Assembly (NCBI GenBank): GCA_016184125.1
Contig: JACPDG010000045.1
Location: 1-64,000 of the forward strand
Length of the DNA stretch: 64,000 bases
Reading direction: 5' to 3'
DNA from: Candidatus Rokuibacteriota bacterium
GTDB taxonomy: Bacteria; Methylomirabilota; Methylomirabilia; Rokubacteriales; CSP1-6
Shown here: positions 43,754 to 51,510 of the stretch, one piece after another
How positions within the stretch are numbered: position 1 is the stretch's first letter
Layout: each line of letters begins with the position of its first letter
Position numbers and translations under genes: made by a program
Notes under the pieces: generated by a model
The model's database searches: none
What the model saw: the letters and a program-made list of their open reading frames with translations, nothing else
Told to the model about the DNA's origin: nothing

Positions 43754-43768
43754 TTCCGAGCGTCGGAA
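43754..43768. promoter_or_regulatory. palindrome, possible enhancer site upstream of the fecR-like sigma-54 promoter
   Basis: TTCCGA-GCG-TCGGAA is a perfect 6+3+6 inverted repeat about 140 nt before the expected transcription start. Enhancer function is inferred from position only. Confidence 0.3.
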
Positions 43769-43875
43769 AACTTTCGGCTACCTGATGGCATCCGCGTGGA
43801 CAGTCTGGCGCCCGCCCCGGCACGACCGTTCTGCAATCCCTTGGAATCTCGACCTGCCCCGCTCCTTCTCAGCCG

Positions 43876-43891
43876 TGGCACCGACCTTGCG
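43876..43891 (+). promoter_or_regulatory. sigma-54 (RpoN) promoter
   Basis: TGGCACC-GACC-TTGCG with GG at 43877-43878 and GC at 43889-43890, exactly 10 nt apart. Expected start near 43902, 37 nt before the FecR-domain gene. The NtrC-type activator is encoded next door at 45067. Confidence 0.7.
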
Positions 43892-43938
43892 GACACCGGG
43901 GTTCGCAGTCCGAGCCTGATTCGGAAGGGGCGAACTTC

Positions 43939-45042
43939 ATGCGCACAGTGGGCAGAATCGTCGTACTGTCGGCAGCGATCATGCTCGTCGCGGCGCCCGC
44001 GGCGGCGCAGCGCGTCGGCGTCGTGACGACGGCACAGGGCCAGGTCACGCTTGCGCGGGCCAGCGCGCCGCCGGCTCCGCTCAAGTTCCGCGAGGACGTG
44101 CTGGTCCGTGACCGCATCACCACGGGCGAGCACTCCCTGGCGCGGATCCTGTTCGGTGGCAGGGCCGTGGTGACGGTCAGCGAGCGATCGATGCTCACTG
44201 TCACCGACTCGAACGTGACGTCGGTCATCGAGATGGGACGCGGGCGGCTCGCGCTCGCCGTGGCGCGGGAACGCATGGCTCCGGGGGCGTCGATCGAGAT
44301 CCGGACGCCGAATGCCGTCGCCGCCGTGCGCGGGACTGTCGTCGTGGCCGAGGTGCTGCCCTCTGACGGTGCACCGGGTGGCGTCGTGTCCCGGTTCACC
44401 GTGCTCAAGGGCCTCGTCGACGTCTCCCGGTTCGATCCGCGCTCGCAGGTTCCCCTCGGTCCGGCCGTGTCGCTCCGCGCCCGGGAGCAGGTGGAGATCT
44501 CGCGTGCGGCCAATGTGATTCGCACCACGCTGTCGGAGGCGGGCGCGCGCCGGCTGGCGGGCGCGTTCACGGTGTCCCCAGCCAGTCAGCCGATCGCGAC
44601 GAAGGCCACCAGCGACGAGCACATCCGCGAGGCGATGAAGCATGCCGCGCGCTTCGCGAACGAGCAGCAGCGCGAGGACCGGCGTGGGCCTGGCGGCCGG
44701 TCGTCGGTCTCGGACGACGGCAAGGACGACCGCGACACCGCCGACCGGGAGCGGGACGATCGGATGCCGTCGCCCCGCGACGCGAGTCGTCGTGACGGTC
44801 CGTCGAACAATCGGGGTTCCGGCGCGGAGGGGTTCAAGGCCCAAGGGTTCAAGTCCGAAGCGTACAAGTTCGAAGGGGCCAAGAAGGGGCCGTCCTCCGT
44901 GGACCGGATCAACACCGTCCCCGTGAACGACCTCCTCCGGCCGATCACGCGCACCGACACACTGTCGAGCATCAACGACGCGCTGAACGACGGCCCGGGC
45001 AACAGGAACAAGGTGAAGCCCGACAAGTCGAAGAAACGCTAG
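43939..45042 (+). CDS. FecR-domain exported protein
   Basis: A 367-residue protein with a Sec signal (cleavage near APAAAQ, residue 24) and a FecR domain at about 40-190: FREDVLVRDRITTGEHSLAR, VTVSERSMLTVTDS, IEIRTPNAVAAVRGTVVVAE. The C-terminal third is low-complexity and charged (Arg/Asp-rich, then a GFKAQGFKSEAYKFEG micro-repeat) and ends basic. It lacks the membrane anti-sigma part of classical FecR, so it probably acts as a periplasmic or surface scaffold. A good sigma-54 promoter drives it, and the adjacent convergent NtrC-type regulator is the obvious activator. Confidence 0.8.
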   Translation: MRTVGRIVVLSAAIMLVAAPAAAQRVGVVTTAQGQVTLARASAPPAPLKFREDVLVRDRITTGEHSLARILFGGRAVVTVSERSMLTVTDSNVTSVIEMGRGRLALAVARERMAPGASIEIRTPNAVAAVRGTVVVAEVLPSDGAPGGVVSRFTVLKGLVDVSRFDPRSQVPLGPAVSLRAREQVEISRAANVIRTTLSEAGARRLAGAFTVSPASQPIATKATSDEHIREAMKHAARFANEQQREDRRGPGGRSSVSDDGKDDRDTADRERDDRMPSPRDASRRDGPSNNRGSGAEGFKAQGFKSEAYKFEGAKKGPSSVDRINTVPVNDLLRPITRTDTLSSINDALNDGPGNRNKVKPDKSKKR

Positions 45043-45066
45043 ATAGATAGCGGCTCGGCTCCTCCC

Positions 45067-46500
45067 CTAGTGCAGCGCGGCGGCGCGGCCCTCGGAATCG
45101 CCCGGCCGCCGCACGCCCCACGTCGCCAGCTTCGCGAGCACCGTGTTCCGGTGCACGCCGAGCAGGCGCGCCGCACGGCTCACGTTCCAGTTCACGCGCT
45201 CGAGGACGCGGAGCACGTACTGGCGCTCGAACTGATCGCAGGCCTCGCGGAGCGGCAGCCCGGTGTCCTCGGTCAGCGCGGAGCCCGTCTCTGGCATCGC
45301 GACGTCGAGCGGCACGTCCTGGAGCTGCACCACCGGGCCCCGTGTCAGCACGACGGCGCGGTGGATGACGTTCTCGAGCTCGCGCACGTTCCCGGGCCAG
45401 TCGTACCGGGCCAGCACCTCGAGCGCGCCGGCGGACACACCGCGGACGTCGCGGTTGCACTCGCGCGCGATCTTGCGCACGAAGTGCTCGATCAGGAGCG
45501 GGATGTCCTCGCGCCGCTCACGAAGGGGCGGCACGTTCACCGGGACGACGTTCAGCCGGTAGAAGAGGTCCTCGCGGAACGCCCGGTCGCGAAGCGCCTG
45601 GCGAAGGTTCACGTTGGTGGCCGCGATGACGCGGACGTCGACGGCGACCGTCCGCATACCGCCGATGCGCTCGATCTCCCGCTCCTGGAGCGCGCGGAGC
45701 AGCTTCGTCTGCAGGTCGAGCCGGAGCGAGCCGATCTCGTCGAGGAAGAGGGTGCCGCCGTGTGCGAGCTCGAACTTGCCGAGCCGCCTCGCATGCGCGC
45801 CCGTGAACGCGCCCTTCTCGTGCCCGAAGAGCTCGGACTCGATGAGCGTCTCGGGGATCGCGGCGACGTTCACCGCGACGAACGGCTGACCGCGGCGCGG
45901 GCTGAGGTTGTGGACCGCACGGGCGATCAGCTCCTTGCCGGTCCCGCTCTCGCCCTGGATCAGCACCGTGGTCGGCGTGGACGAGATCTGCGTGACGAGC
46001 TGGTAGATCCGGACCATCTCCGGATGGCGGCCGACGATGCCCTCGAAGCCCGGCGCGGCCTGGAGCCCGCTCGGGGCCAGCGCCGAACGCAGGCACAGCA
46101 CCTCGCGCTCGAGCGCACGTTTTTCGAGCGCGCGCTGCACGAGCATCAGGATGTCGTCCACGTCGAATGGCTTCGTCAGGTAGTCGTACGCGCCGCGGCG
46201 GAGCGCTTCGACCGCCGTGCGCACGTCGTGCACCGCCGTGGCGAGCACGACCACGGTGGACGGGTCGGCGGCCTTCACGCGCGTGAGCACGTCGATGCCG
46301 GGCTCGCCCGGCATGCGCTGGTCGAGCATGACGAGATCCACGTCCCGGGAGCGGAGGATCTCCATCGCGGCCCCGCCGTGCTCCGCCTCGAGCACCTCGC
46401 ACGTCTCCTCGAGGATCGCCCGGATCGACGCGCGAACGCCGGCCTCGTCATCGACGACGAGGACGGTCCCCCGGCGGGTGGCCGCCGGCGGCTCGATCAC
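45067..46500 (-). CDS. sigma-54-dependent response regulator (NtrC family)
   Basis: A 477-residue three-domain activator. The receiver (VLVVDDEAGVRASI, phospho-Asp in DLVMLDQRMPG, LTKPFDVDD) is followed by the AAA+ domain: Walker A GESGTGKELIARAVH, the intact sigma-54 loop GAFTGA, Walker [11 protein letters not shown] and RVIAATN. The C-terminal Fis-type HTH is NWNVSRAARLLGVHRNTVL. Activation by a sensor kinase is expected; none is encoded nearby. The start overlaps the htrA stop by 4 nt, so it is downstream in the htrA operon. Confidence 0.95.
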   Translation of the reverse strand: MIEPPAATRRGTVLVVDDEAGVRASIRAILEETCEVLEAEHGGAAMEILRSRDVDLVMLDQRMPGEPGIDVLTRVKAADPSTVVVLATAVHDVRTAVEALRRGAYDYLTKPFDVDDILMLVQRALEKRALEREVLCLRSALAPSGLQAAPGFEGIVGRHPEMVRIYQLVTQISSTPTTVLIQGESGTGKELIARAVHNLSPRRGQPFVAVNVAAIPETLIESELFGHEKGAFTGAHARRLGKFELAHGGTLFLDEIGSLRLDLQTKLLRALQEREIERIGGMRTVAVDVRVIAATNVNLRQALRDRAFREDLFYRLNVVPVNVPPLRERREDIPLLIEHFVRKIARECNRDVRGVSAGALEVLARYDWPGNVRELENVIHRAVVLTRGPVVQLQDVPLDVAMPETGSALTEDTGLPLREACDQFERQYVLRVLERVNWNVSRAARLLGVHRNTVLAKLATWGVRRPGDSEGRAAALH

Positions 46501-47882
46501 GGCTGCTTCGGCGGCCGCTCGAGCATCACGAACCGGCGCGTCGCCTCGGTGCCGTGGCGATACACGTACAGCCTGGCGCTCTCCTTGACCTTCGCGAGCT
46601 CCCCGTGGAACGACGCGACGTCGGTCACCGGCTCGCCGTCGATCTCCATGATCACGTCCCCACGGCGCAGCCCGGCGCGGTCCGCCGGAGTCCCGGGCGA
46701 GACCTCCGCGACGATCACGCCGGTGAGCGCGATGCCGAAACGCTGCGCGAAGTCGGGCGAGAGCGGCTCCACGCGCACGCCCCAGCTCTCGTCGCCGGGC
46801 TCGGCGGCGGCGACCGGTTCGTCGGACGGCATCTCGCCGACGGTGACCTTGATCGGCACCGTCTGCCCGTCACGCTTCACCCGCACCTCGATCTGCTGAC
46901 CGGGCGTCACCCCCGCGACCTTGCGCTGGAGCTCGGGAGTCTCCTTGATGGGCGAGCCCCCGAAATCGACGATGACGTCGCCCGCCTTGAGGCCCGCCGC
47001 CTCGGCCGGGCTGCCGTCCATGACCTGCGCGACCAGCACGCCTTCCCGCTCCGCGACGCCGAAGCTCTTCGCGAGCTCGTCGGTCACGTCCTGGATCGCG
47101 ATGCCGAGCCAGCCCCGCACCACCCGTCCGCCCGCGATGAGCTGGCGCATGACGTCCTTCGCCATGTTCACGGGGATGGCGAAGCCGATGCCCTGGCCCG
47201 CGGCCACGATCGCCGTGTTGATGCCGACCACGCGGCCGTCCAGGTTCAGGAGCGGACCGCCGGAATTCCCGGGATTGATCGAGGCGTCCGTCTGGATGAA
47301 ATTCTCGTACGTCGCGACGCCGACGCGCGTGCGCGCCGTGGCCGAGATGATGCCGACCGTCACCGTCCGGTCGAGGCCGAACGGGTTGCCGATCGCGATC
47401 GCCCACTGTCCGATGCGGAGCGCGTCCGAGTCGCCGAGCTCCGCCGCGGGAAGCACCGCCGGCGCGTCGACCTTGAGGACGGCCAGGTCCGTCTTCGGGT
47501 CGCGCCCGACCAGCGTCGCCGTGAACTTCCGGGCGTCCGAGAGTCTCACCGTGATCTCGGAAGCGTTCTCGATCACGTGGTTGTTCGTCAAGATGTATCC
47601 CTTTGGATCCACAATGACGCCCGAGCCGCTCGCGCGCGGCGACGGCGGCCTCCGGCGGAACTCCTCGAAGAACTCGCGGAAGGGCTCGGGCACCTCCTCG
47701 CCGCCGCCGCTCCCCTTCTTCGGCGTGGTGCTCACGTTCACGACAGCGGGCATCACGCGCTGGGCGACGGTCGTGAACGCCTCTTCCATCGCGCGCAGCA
47801 CGGCGCGCGGATCGGTGGCGGACTGCGCGAGGGCGGGCGGCGCGGTCACGAGGACCAGCAGCAGGGCGGCAACCATCGTCAT
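46497..47882 (-). CDS. degP: HtrA/DegP-type periplasmic serine protease
   Basis: A 461-residue trypsin-like protease with two PDZ domains. The signal peptide covers residues 1-20 (ending PALAQ). Catalytic residues are His in ILTNNHVIENA, Asp in DPKTDLAVLKVD and Ser in NPGNSGGPLLNLDG. PDZ1 starts near VRGWLGIAIQDV and PDZ2 near FGIALTGVIVAEVSPG. It degrades misfolded envelope proteins. TAGAAT lies 8 nt before the ATG with no ribosome site, suggesting a leaderless mRNA. It is coupled to the NtrC-type regulator gene. Confidence 0.94.
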   Translation of the reverse strand: MTMVAALLLVLVTAPPALAQSATDPRAVLRAMEEAFTTVAQRVMPAVVNVSTTPKKGSGGGEEVPEPFREFFEEFRRRPPSPRASGSGVIVDPKGYILTNNHVIENASEITVRLSDARKFTATLVGRDPKTDLAVLKVDAPAVLPAAELGDSDALRIGQWAIAIGNPFGLDRTVTVGIISATARTRVGVATYENFIQTDASINPGNSGGPLLNLDGRVVGINTAIVAAGQGIGFAIPVNMAKDVMRQLIAGGRVVRGWLGIAIQDVTDELAKSFGVAEREGVLVAQVMDGSPAEAAGLKAGDVIVDFGGSPIKETPELQRKVAGVTPGQQIEVRVKRDGQTVPIKVTVGEMPSDEPVAAAEPGDESWGVRVEPLSPDFAQRFGIALTGVIVAEVSPGTPADRAGLRRGDVIMEIDGEPVTDVASFHGELAKVKESARLYVYRHGTEATRRFVMLERPPKQP

Positions 47883-47890
47883 GGTGCGGG

Positions 47891-47896
47891 ATTCTA
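47891..47896 (-). promoter_or_regulatory. -10-like hexamer of a probable leaderless gene
   Basis: TAGAAT on the minus strand ends 8 nt before the htrA ATG at 47882. Confidence 0.4.
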
Positions 47897-49261
47897 CCGG
47901 TCGGCCGGACCGTCCGCCAGAGCCGTGAGACCCAGCTCGAGGACGCGACGTGTCGCGCCCGTGACGGGCGCGGCGTCACCCCGCCGGACGCCGGCGATCC
48001 AGGCGATGCCCCCGTCGACCTCCACGAGCGGGATCGCGTCGCGGTCCCACCGCGGGACCTTCGCGTCGATGAGGACGTCCTTGAGCTTCCGCTGCCGTCC
48101 CGCGAACGGCGTGAAGCGGTCGCCCCGCGCTCGGGCTCGCACGACGAGCGGACCGCGAAGCCCGTCGGCGTCGAACGCGACCGCGCGCGCCGTGCGCGGG
48201 ACGGTGTACCCGTCGGCGTCGATCACGCGCGCGTGCATGGCGAGGCCCACCTCCGGGATCTCGGTCACCCCTGGCACCGCGAGCAGCCGGCGCCGGACGC
48301 CGCGTCGTGCCGCCCGCGCGACACGCACGCGGCCGCCGCTGACGTCGACCCGCACGCCGCCGACCCGGACGCCACCGGGCGGCGGCGGTGCGGCGAGCAC
48401 GCGATCGAGCCCGCGATGCGCCCAGGCCCGAAGCGGCGCCGCGCTGCCGAGGCGCGCCGCCGCCTGGCGCAGGACCTCCGCGGCGACGGTGTGCGGCAGC
48501 GCACGGAGTCGATCGAGCGAGAGCACGATCGCGCCGGACTCGGCGGACGCTGCCTCGAGCTCCGCGAGCGCGACGCGCTCGGCGGCCTCGATCGTCTCGC
48601 GCATCAGCCGCGCCGTGCGCCCGAGCGCCTCGACGATGGCCGGGTTCACGTGCGCGAGCTGCGGCATGAGATCGTGGCGGACGCGGTTGCGCAGAAAGCG
48701 GCGGTCCTCGTTCGAGGGGTCCTCGCGCCACGCGATGCCGTCGCGACGCAGCCGATCGAGGACCTCCTGCCGGCGCGTCCCGATGAGCGGCCGGATGATC
48801 CTGCCGCGCACCGGCGGGATCCCGGCGAGCCCGCGGGGCCCGGCGCCCTGAAGCAGGCGGATGACGACCGTTTCGGCCTGGTCCTCCGCGGTGTGGCCGA
48901 CGGCGAGGCGGGTGGCGCCAATGCGCGTGGCGATCGCATCCAGCGCGCCGTAACGAGCGCGACGAGCCGCCTCTTCCGGCGACCCGGAGCGCGGCACGTC
49001 GACCAGCACGACGTCGACGCCGACCCCGAGCTTCGTGGCGATGTCCCCGACGAACGCGGCGTCATCGGACGACCCGGGTCGCAGCTGATGGTCGACGTGG
49101 CCGACGTGCAGCGTCAGGCGCAGCGAGGGCGCGAGGGCGACGAGCACGTGCAGGAGCGCGACCGAGTCGGCGCCACCGGACACGGCCACGAGCACGGTCT
49201 CACCACCGGCCAGCATCCGATGACGCCGGATCGTGGCGGCCGCGCGCTCGACTATCGACAT
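47894..49261 (-). CDS. tilS: tRNA(Ile)-lysidine synthase
   Basis: TilS converts C34 of tRNA-Ile2 (CAU) to lysidine so that it reads AUA. The 455 residues show the PP-loop VLVAVSGGADSVALLHVL, the HVGHVDHQLRPGSSDDAAFV segment, LAVGHTAEDQAETVVIRLLQ, the DPSNEDRRFLRNRVRHDLMP region and the C-terminal TilS substrate-binding domain (GDRFTPFAGRQRKLKDVLID). The start ATG at 49261 coincides with the edge of a triple repeat and has no ribosome site; upstream frame is repeat-encoded and not conserved. Confidence 0.92.
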   Translation of the reverse strand: MSIVERAAATIRRHRMLAGGETVLVAVSGGADSVALLHVLVALAPSLRLTLHVGHVDHQLRPGSSDDAAFVGDIATKLGVGVDVVLVDVPRSGSPEEAARRARYGALDAIATRIGATRLAVGHTAEDQAETVVIRLLQGAGPRGLAGIPPVRGRIIRPLIGTRRQEVLDRLRRDGIAWREDPSNEDRRFLRNRVRHDLMPQLAHVNPAIVEALGRTARLMRETIEAAERVALAELEAASAESGAIVLSLDRLRALPHTVAAEVLRQAAARLGSAAPLRAWAHRGLDRVLAAPPPPGGVRVGGVRVDVSGGRVRVARAARRGVRRRLLAVPGVTEIPEVGLAMHARVIDADGYTVPRTARAVAFDADGLRGPLVVRARARGDRFTPFAGRQRKLKDVLIDAKVPRWDRDAIPLVEVDGGIAWIAGVRRGDAAPVTGATRRVLELGLTALADGPADR

Positions 49262-49556
49262 GGGGGGACTATCGAGGCCCCCCATACCCCCCGCGCTCCG
49301 AGCGCCCCGGCCAAGCCGTGGCGCTCCTCGACCACCCGCTTCGGTCACGGGCTCTGACGTCATGGGGGGACTATCGAGGCCCCCCATGCCCCCCGCGCTC
49401 GGCGCCGTCCCGGGAAACCCGGGACCGCCCTCGACCACCCGCTTCGGTCACGGGCTCTGACGTCATGGGGGGACTATCGAGGCCCCCCATACCCCCCGCG
49501 CTCCGAGCGCCCCGGCCAAGCCGTGGCGCTCCTCGACCACCCGATTTGTTCACGTC
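49259..49556 (+). repeat. GC-rich repeat, three tandem copies
   Basis: Three near-identical units begin at 49259, 49361 and 49464 (about 102 bp each): CATGGGGGGACTATCGAGGC-CCCCCAT, CCCCCGCGCTCCGAGCGCC, then either GGCCAAGCCGTGGCGCTCC or GGAAACCCGGGACCGCC, and the tail CGACCACCCGCTTCGGTCAC-GGGCTCTGACGT. They fill the gap between the start of tilS and the end of the MoaD-MoaE gene. Units 1 and 3 are almost identical and differ from unit 2. Confidence 0.92.
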
Positions 49557-49559
49557 CAC

Positions 49560-50330
49560 TCAGCCGCCCTGAAGGCCGACCCAGACCTCCCCGTCCTCGA
49601 AGTGTTCCTTCTTCCAGATCGGGACGGTGCGCTTGAGCGTGTCGATCGCGTACTGGCAGGCGGCGAACGCCTCGCCGCGATGCGCGGCAGACACCGCGAG
49701 CAACACGCTCGACTCGCCGATCTCGAGACGTCCGAGACGGTGCAGCAGGGCGACGCGCTTGACGCCCGACCAGCGCACCCGGATCGCTTCGCCGATCTCG
49801 CGGAGCTTCGCCTCGGCCATCGGCGCGTGGCCCTCGTACTCCAGGAACTTGACCGACCGGCCCCCCGTCTGGTTGCGGACGACACCCGAGAAGATCACGA
49901 TGCCTCCCGCCCCGGGATCGTCGACGAGCGCCGCGATCGCGTCGGCAGAGAGCGGATGCTCGACCACCCGGTAGGTATCCGCCGCCTCGAGCGCGGGTCC
50001 CGGCCCGGCAACTCCTCGGCCGGGGGACATCGACGCTCCCTGGAAATTGGGGGGCCCTTCGAGGCCCCCCCTATCATCGGGTCGCGACCCCCCGCTCACC
50101 GGCGGGAAGAAGCAGAGCTCGTCACCCTGGCGGAGCTGGTGGTCCGGCGCGACGTAGTCGTGTCCGACGGCGAAGAGCGTGTAAGGCCGGTACTGCGCGA
50201 GCTCGGGATGGCGGGACACGACCGCGTCCCATGCGGACTCGACGGTGCCGCCGTCCGGAACGTCCAGATCGAGCCGGTCTCGCCCTATGGCTTCACGGTA
50301 TCGCGCGAAGAGACGAACCCGGATGGTCAT
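49560..50330 (-). CDS. MoaD-MoaE fusion (molybdopterin synthase small and large subunits)
   Basis: A 256-residue frame encoding MoaD (residues 1-81: VRLFARYREAIGRDRLDLDV, ending FFPPVSGG at Gly80-Gly81) and, after a linker, MoaE (from about 105; IVIFSGVVRNQTGG, LHRLGRLEIGESSVLLAVSA, HRGEAF, PIWKKEHFEDGEVW). Together they convert cyclic pyranopterin monophosphate to molybdopterin. MoaD must expose its C-terminal Gly-Gly for thiocarboxylation, so the fusion would need cleavage after Gly81, as known for MoaX-type fusions. The linker is encoded by a partial intergenic repeat. An internal ATG at 50030 with GGGAG upstream could also start a separate MoaE. Confidence 0.88.
   Translation of the reverse strand: MTIRVRLFARYREAIGRDRLDLDVPDGGTVESAWDAVVSRHPELAQYRPYTLFAVGHDYVAPDHQLRQGDELCFFPPVSGGSRPDDRGGLEGPPNFQGASMSPGRGVAGPGPALEAADTYRVVEHPLSADAIAALVDDPGAGGIVIFSGVVRNQTGGRSVKFLEYEGHAPMAEAKLREIGEAIRVRWSGVKRVALLHRLGRLEIGESSVLLAVSAAHRGEAFAACQYAIDTLKRTVPIWKKEHFEDGEVWVGLQGG
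50047..50097. repeat. partial GC-rich repeat inside the MoaD-MoaE frame
   Basis: TTGGGGGGCCCTTCGAGGCC-CCCCCTATC is a diverged hairpin I of the repeat family. It lies between the MoaD Gly-Gly codons and the MoaE domain and is translated in frame as the linker (RGGLEGPPNFQG). Confidence 0.65.
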
Positions 50331-50411
50331 CGGAAGAGGCTCAGGAGATCCGCACCGCGGCCGTCCCCTGGCCACCATCGAGGCGCTCGCGGGGACGGCC
50401 GGGCGTGGGTG

Positions 50412-50738
50412 CTAGAAACGGTGAGACTGGCCGCAGCCGCAGCTCGACTTGACGTTCGGGTTCTTGATCGCGAACCCGCTGCCGAGCATGTCGTTCGCCA
50501 CCCAGTCGATCTCGCTGCCCTGTATGTAGCCGACGCTGTGCTGATCGATGTAGAGCTTGATCCCGTGCTGCTCGAGCACCTGGTCGCCGCTCGACTCCTG
50601 ATCCTCCCAGCCGAGCTCATAGCTCATGCCGGAGCATCCTCCACCCACCAGGCGAACGCGAAGCCCCCACTCGGGCTTCCCCTCTTCCAGCCGGAGCTCC
50701 TCGATCTTCTTCGCGGCCGTCTCCGTCAGCGTGACCAT
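50412..50738 (-). CDS. erpA: iron-sulfur cluster insertion protein (A-type carrier)
   Basis: A 108-residue HesB/IscA/ErpA A-type carrier that delivers Fe-S clusters to apoproteins. The three ligands are Cys in GGGCSGMSYELGW (residue 35) and the C-terminal SSCGCG (Cys99, Cys101). VTLTETAAKKIEELRLEEGK is the usual opening. The pathway is served by the many Fe-S proteins in the window (IorA, ferredoxin fusion). ErpA versus IscA cannot be separated here. Confidence 0.9.
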   Translation of the reverse strand: MVTLTETAAKKIEELRLEEGKPEWGLRVRLVGGGCSGMSYELGWEDQESSGDQVLEQHGIKLYIDQHSVGYIQGSEIDWVANDMLGSGFAIKNPNVKSSCGCGQSHRF

Positions 50739-50793
50739 GCATCCCTCCCCGGACCCTTCGGTCGGCGTGTACTAGCTGAGCACTTCGATCGTA

Positions 50794-51510
50794 TCACAGG
50801 ATACCGCCCGCCGGCAGGAGCCGGACCTCCTCGAGGGCGGCTCCGGAGGGCAAGGCAGCCATCAGCACAACGGCGCGGGCGACATCGGCCGGGCGCAGCA
50901 TGCGCGCGCGATCCGGCCCGCCGGGGACCGTGTCCCAGAGCGGCGTGTCGACGGCGCCGGGGACGACAACCCCGACCCGGACCGCGGGCCGTACCTCCTC
51001 GGCGAGCACCCGGCTGAACGTCAGGACGCCGGCCTTCGTCGCGGCGTAGACCGCGGCCCCGGGGATCGGGCGCGTGGCCGCGATCGACGCGACGTTCACG
51101 ATCGTTCCCCGACCCTGGCGCAGCATAACGGGCAGGACGGCACGGCACGTCACCATCGTGGCGCGGAGGTTGACGGCCAGCATCCCGTCCCAGTCGTCCG
51201 CCTTCGATTCGGCAAACGTCCCGAACGACGCCGTTCCAGCGGCGTTGACGAGCACGTCGAGGCGCTCGAACCTGCCGACGGCCTCGTCCACGAGCGCGCC
51301 GACCGCCCGGTCCTGCGTCACGTCGGTCGGCACCGCGAACGCCTGCGCGCCGGCGCCTCGGATCTCCTCGGCCGCTGCCGCGAGCTCGGACCGCGTGCGA
51401 GCCGCGAGGACGACCGTGGCCCCTTCCGCCGCGAGAGCTCGGGCCACCGCGCGGCCGATGCCACGGCCCGCGCCGGTCACCAGGGCGACCTGACCGGCAA
51501 GCGCGCTCAT
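50794..51510 (-). CDS. short-chain dehydrogenase/reductase
   Basis: A 238-residue classical SDR: cofactor motif [26 protein letters not shown], catalytic Ser in VASIAA and YAATKAGV with Tyr and Lys. The start overlaps the folE stop (ATGA). In an operon with folE and two PTPS genes it is a candidate sepiapterin/pteridine reductase for tetrahydrobiopterin synthesis. Sequence alone does not prove that substrate. Confidence 0.85.
   Translation of the reverse strand: MSALAGQVALVTGAGRGIGRAVARALAAEGATVVLAARTRSELAAAAEEIRGAGAQAFAVPTDVTQDRAVGALVDEAVGRFERLDVLVNAAGTASFGTFAESKADDWDGMLAVNLRATMVTCRAVLPVMLRQGRGTIVNVASIAATRPIPGAAVYAATKAGVLTFSRVLAEEVRPAVRVGVVVPGAVDTPLWDTVPGGPDRARMLRPADVARAVVLMAALPSGAALEEVRLLPAGGIL

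Noticed and set aside
43822-43842. GGCACGACCGTTCTGCA as a sigma-54 promoter
   Set aside because: GG and GC are 12 nt apart, not 10; the correct-spacing element is at 43876.
49259-49556. CRISPR-like array
   Set aside because: The units are contiguous repeats without unique spacers, and there are no cas genes.
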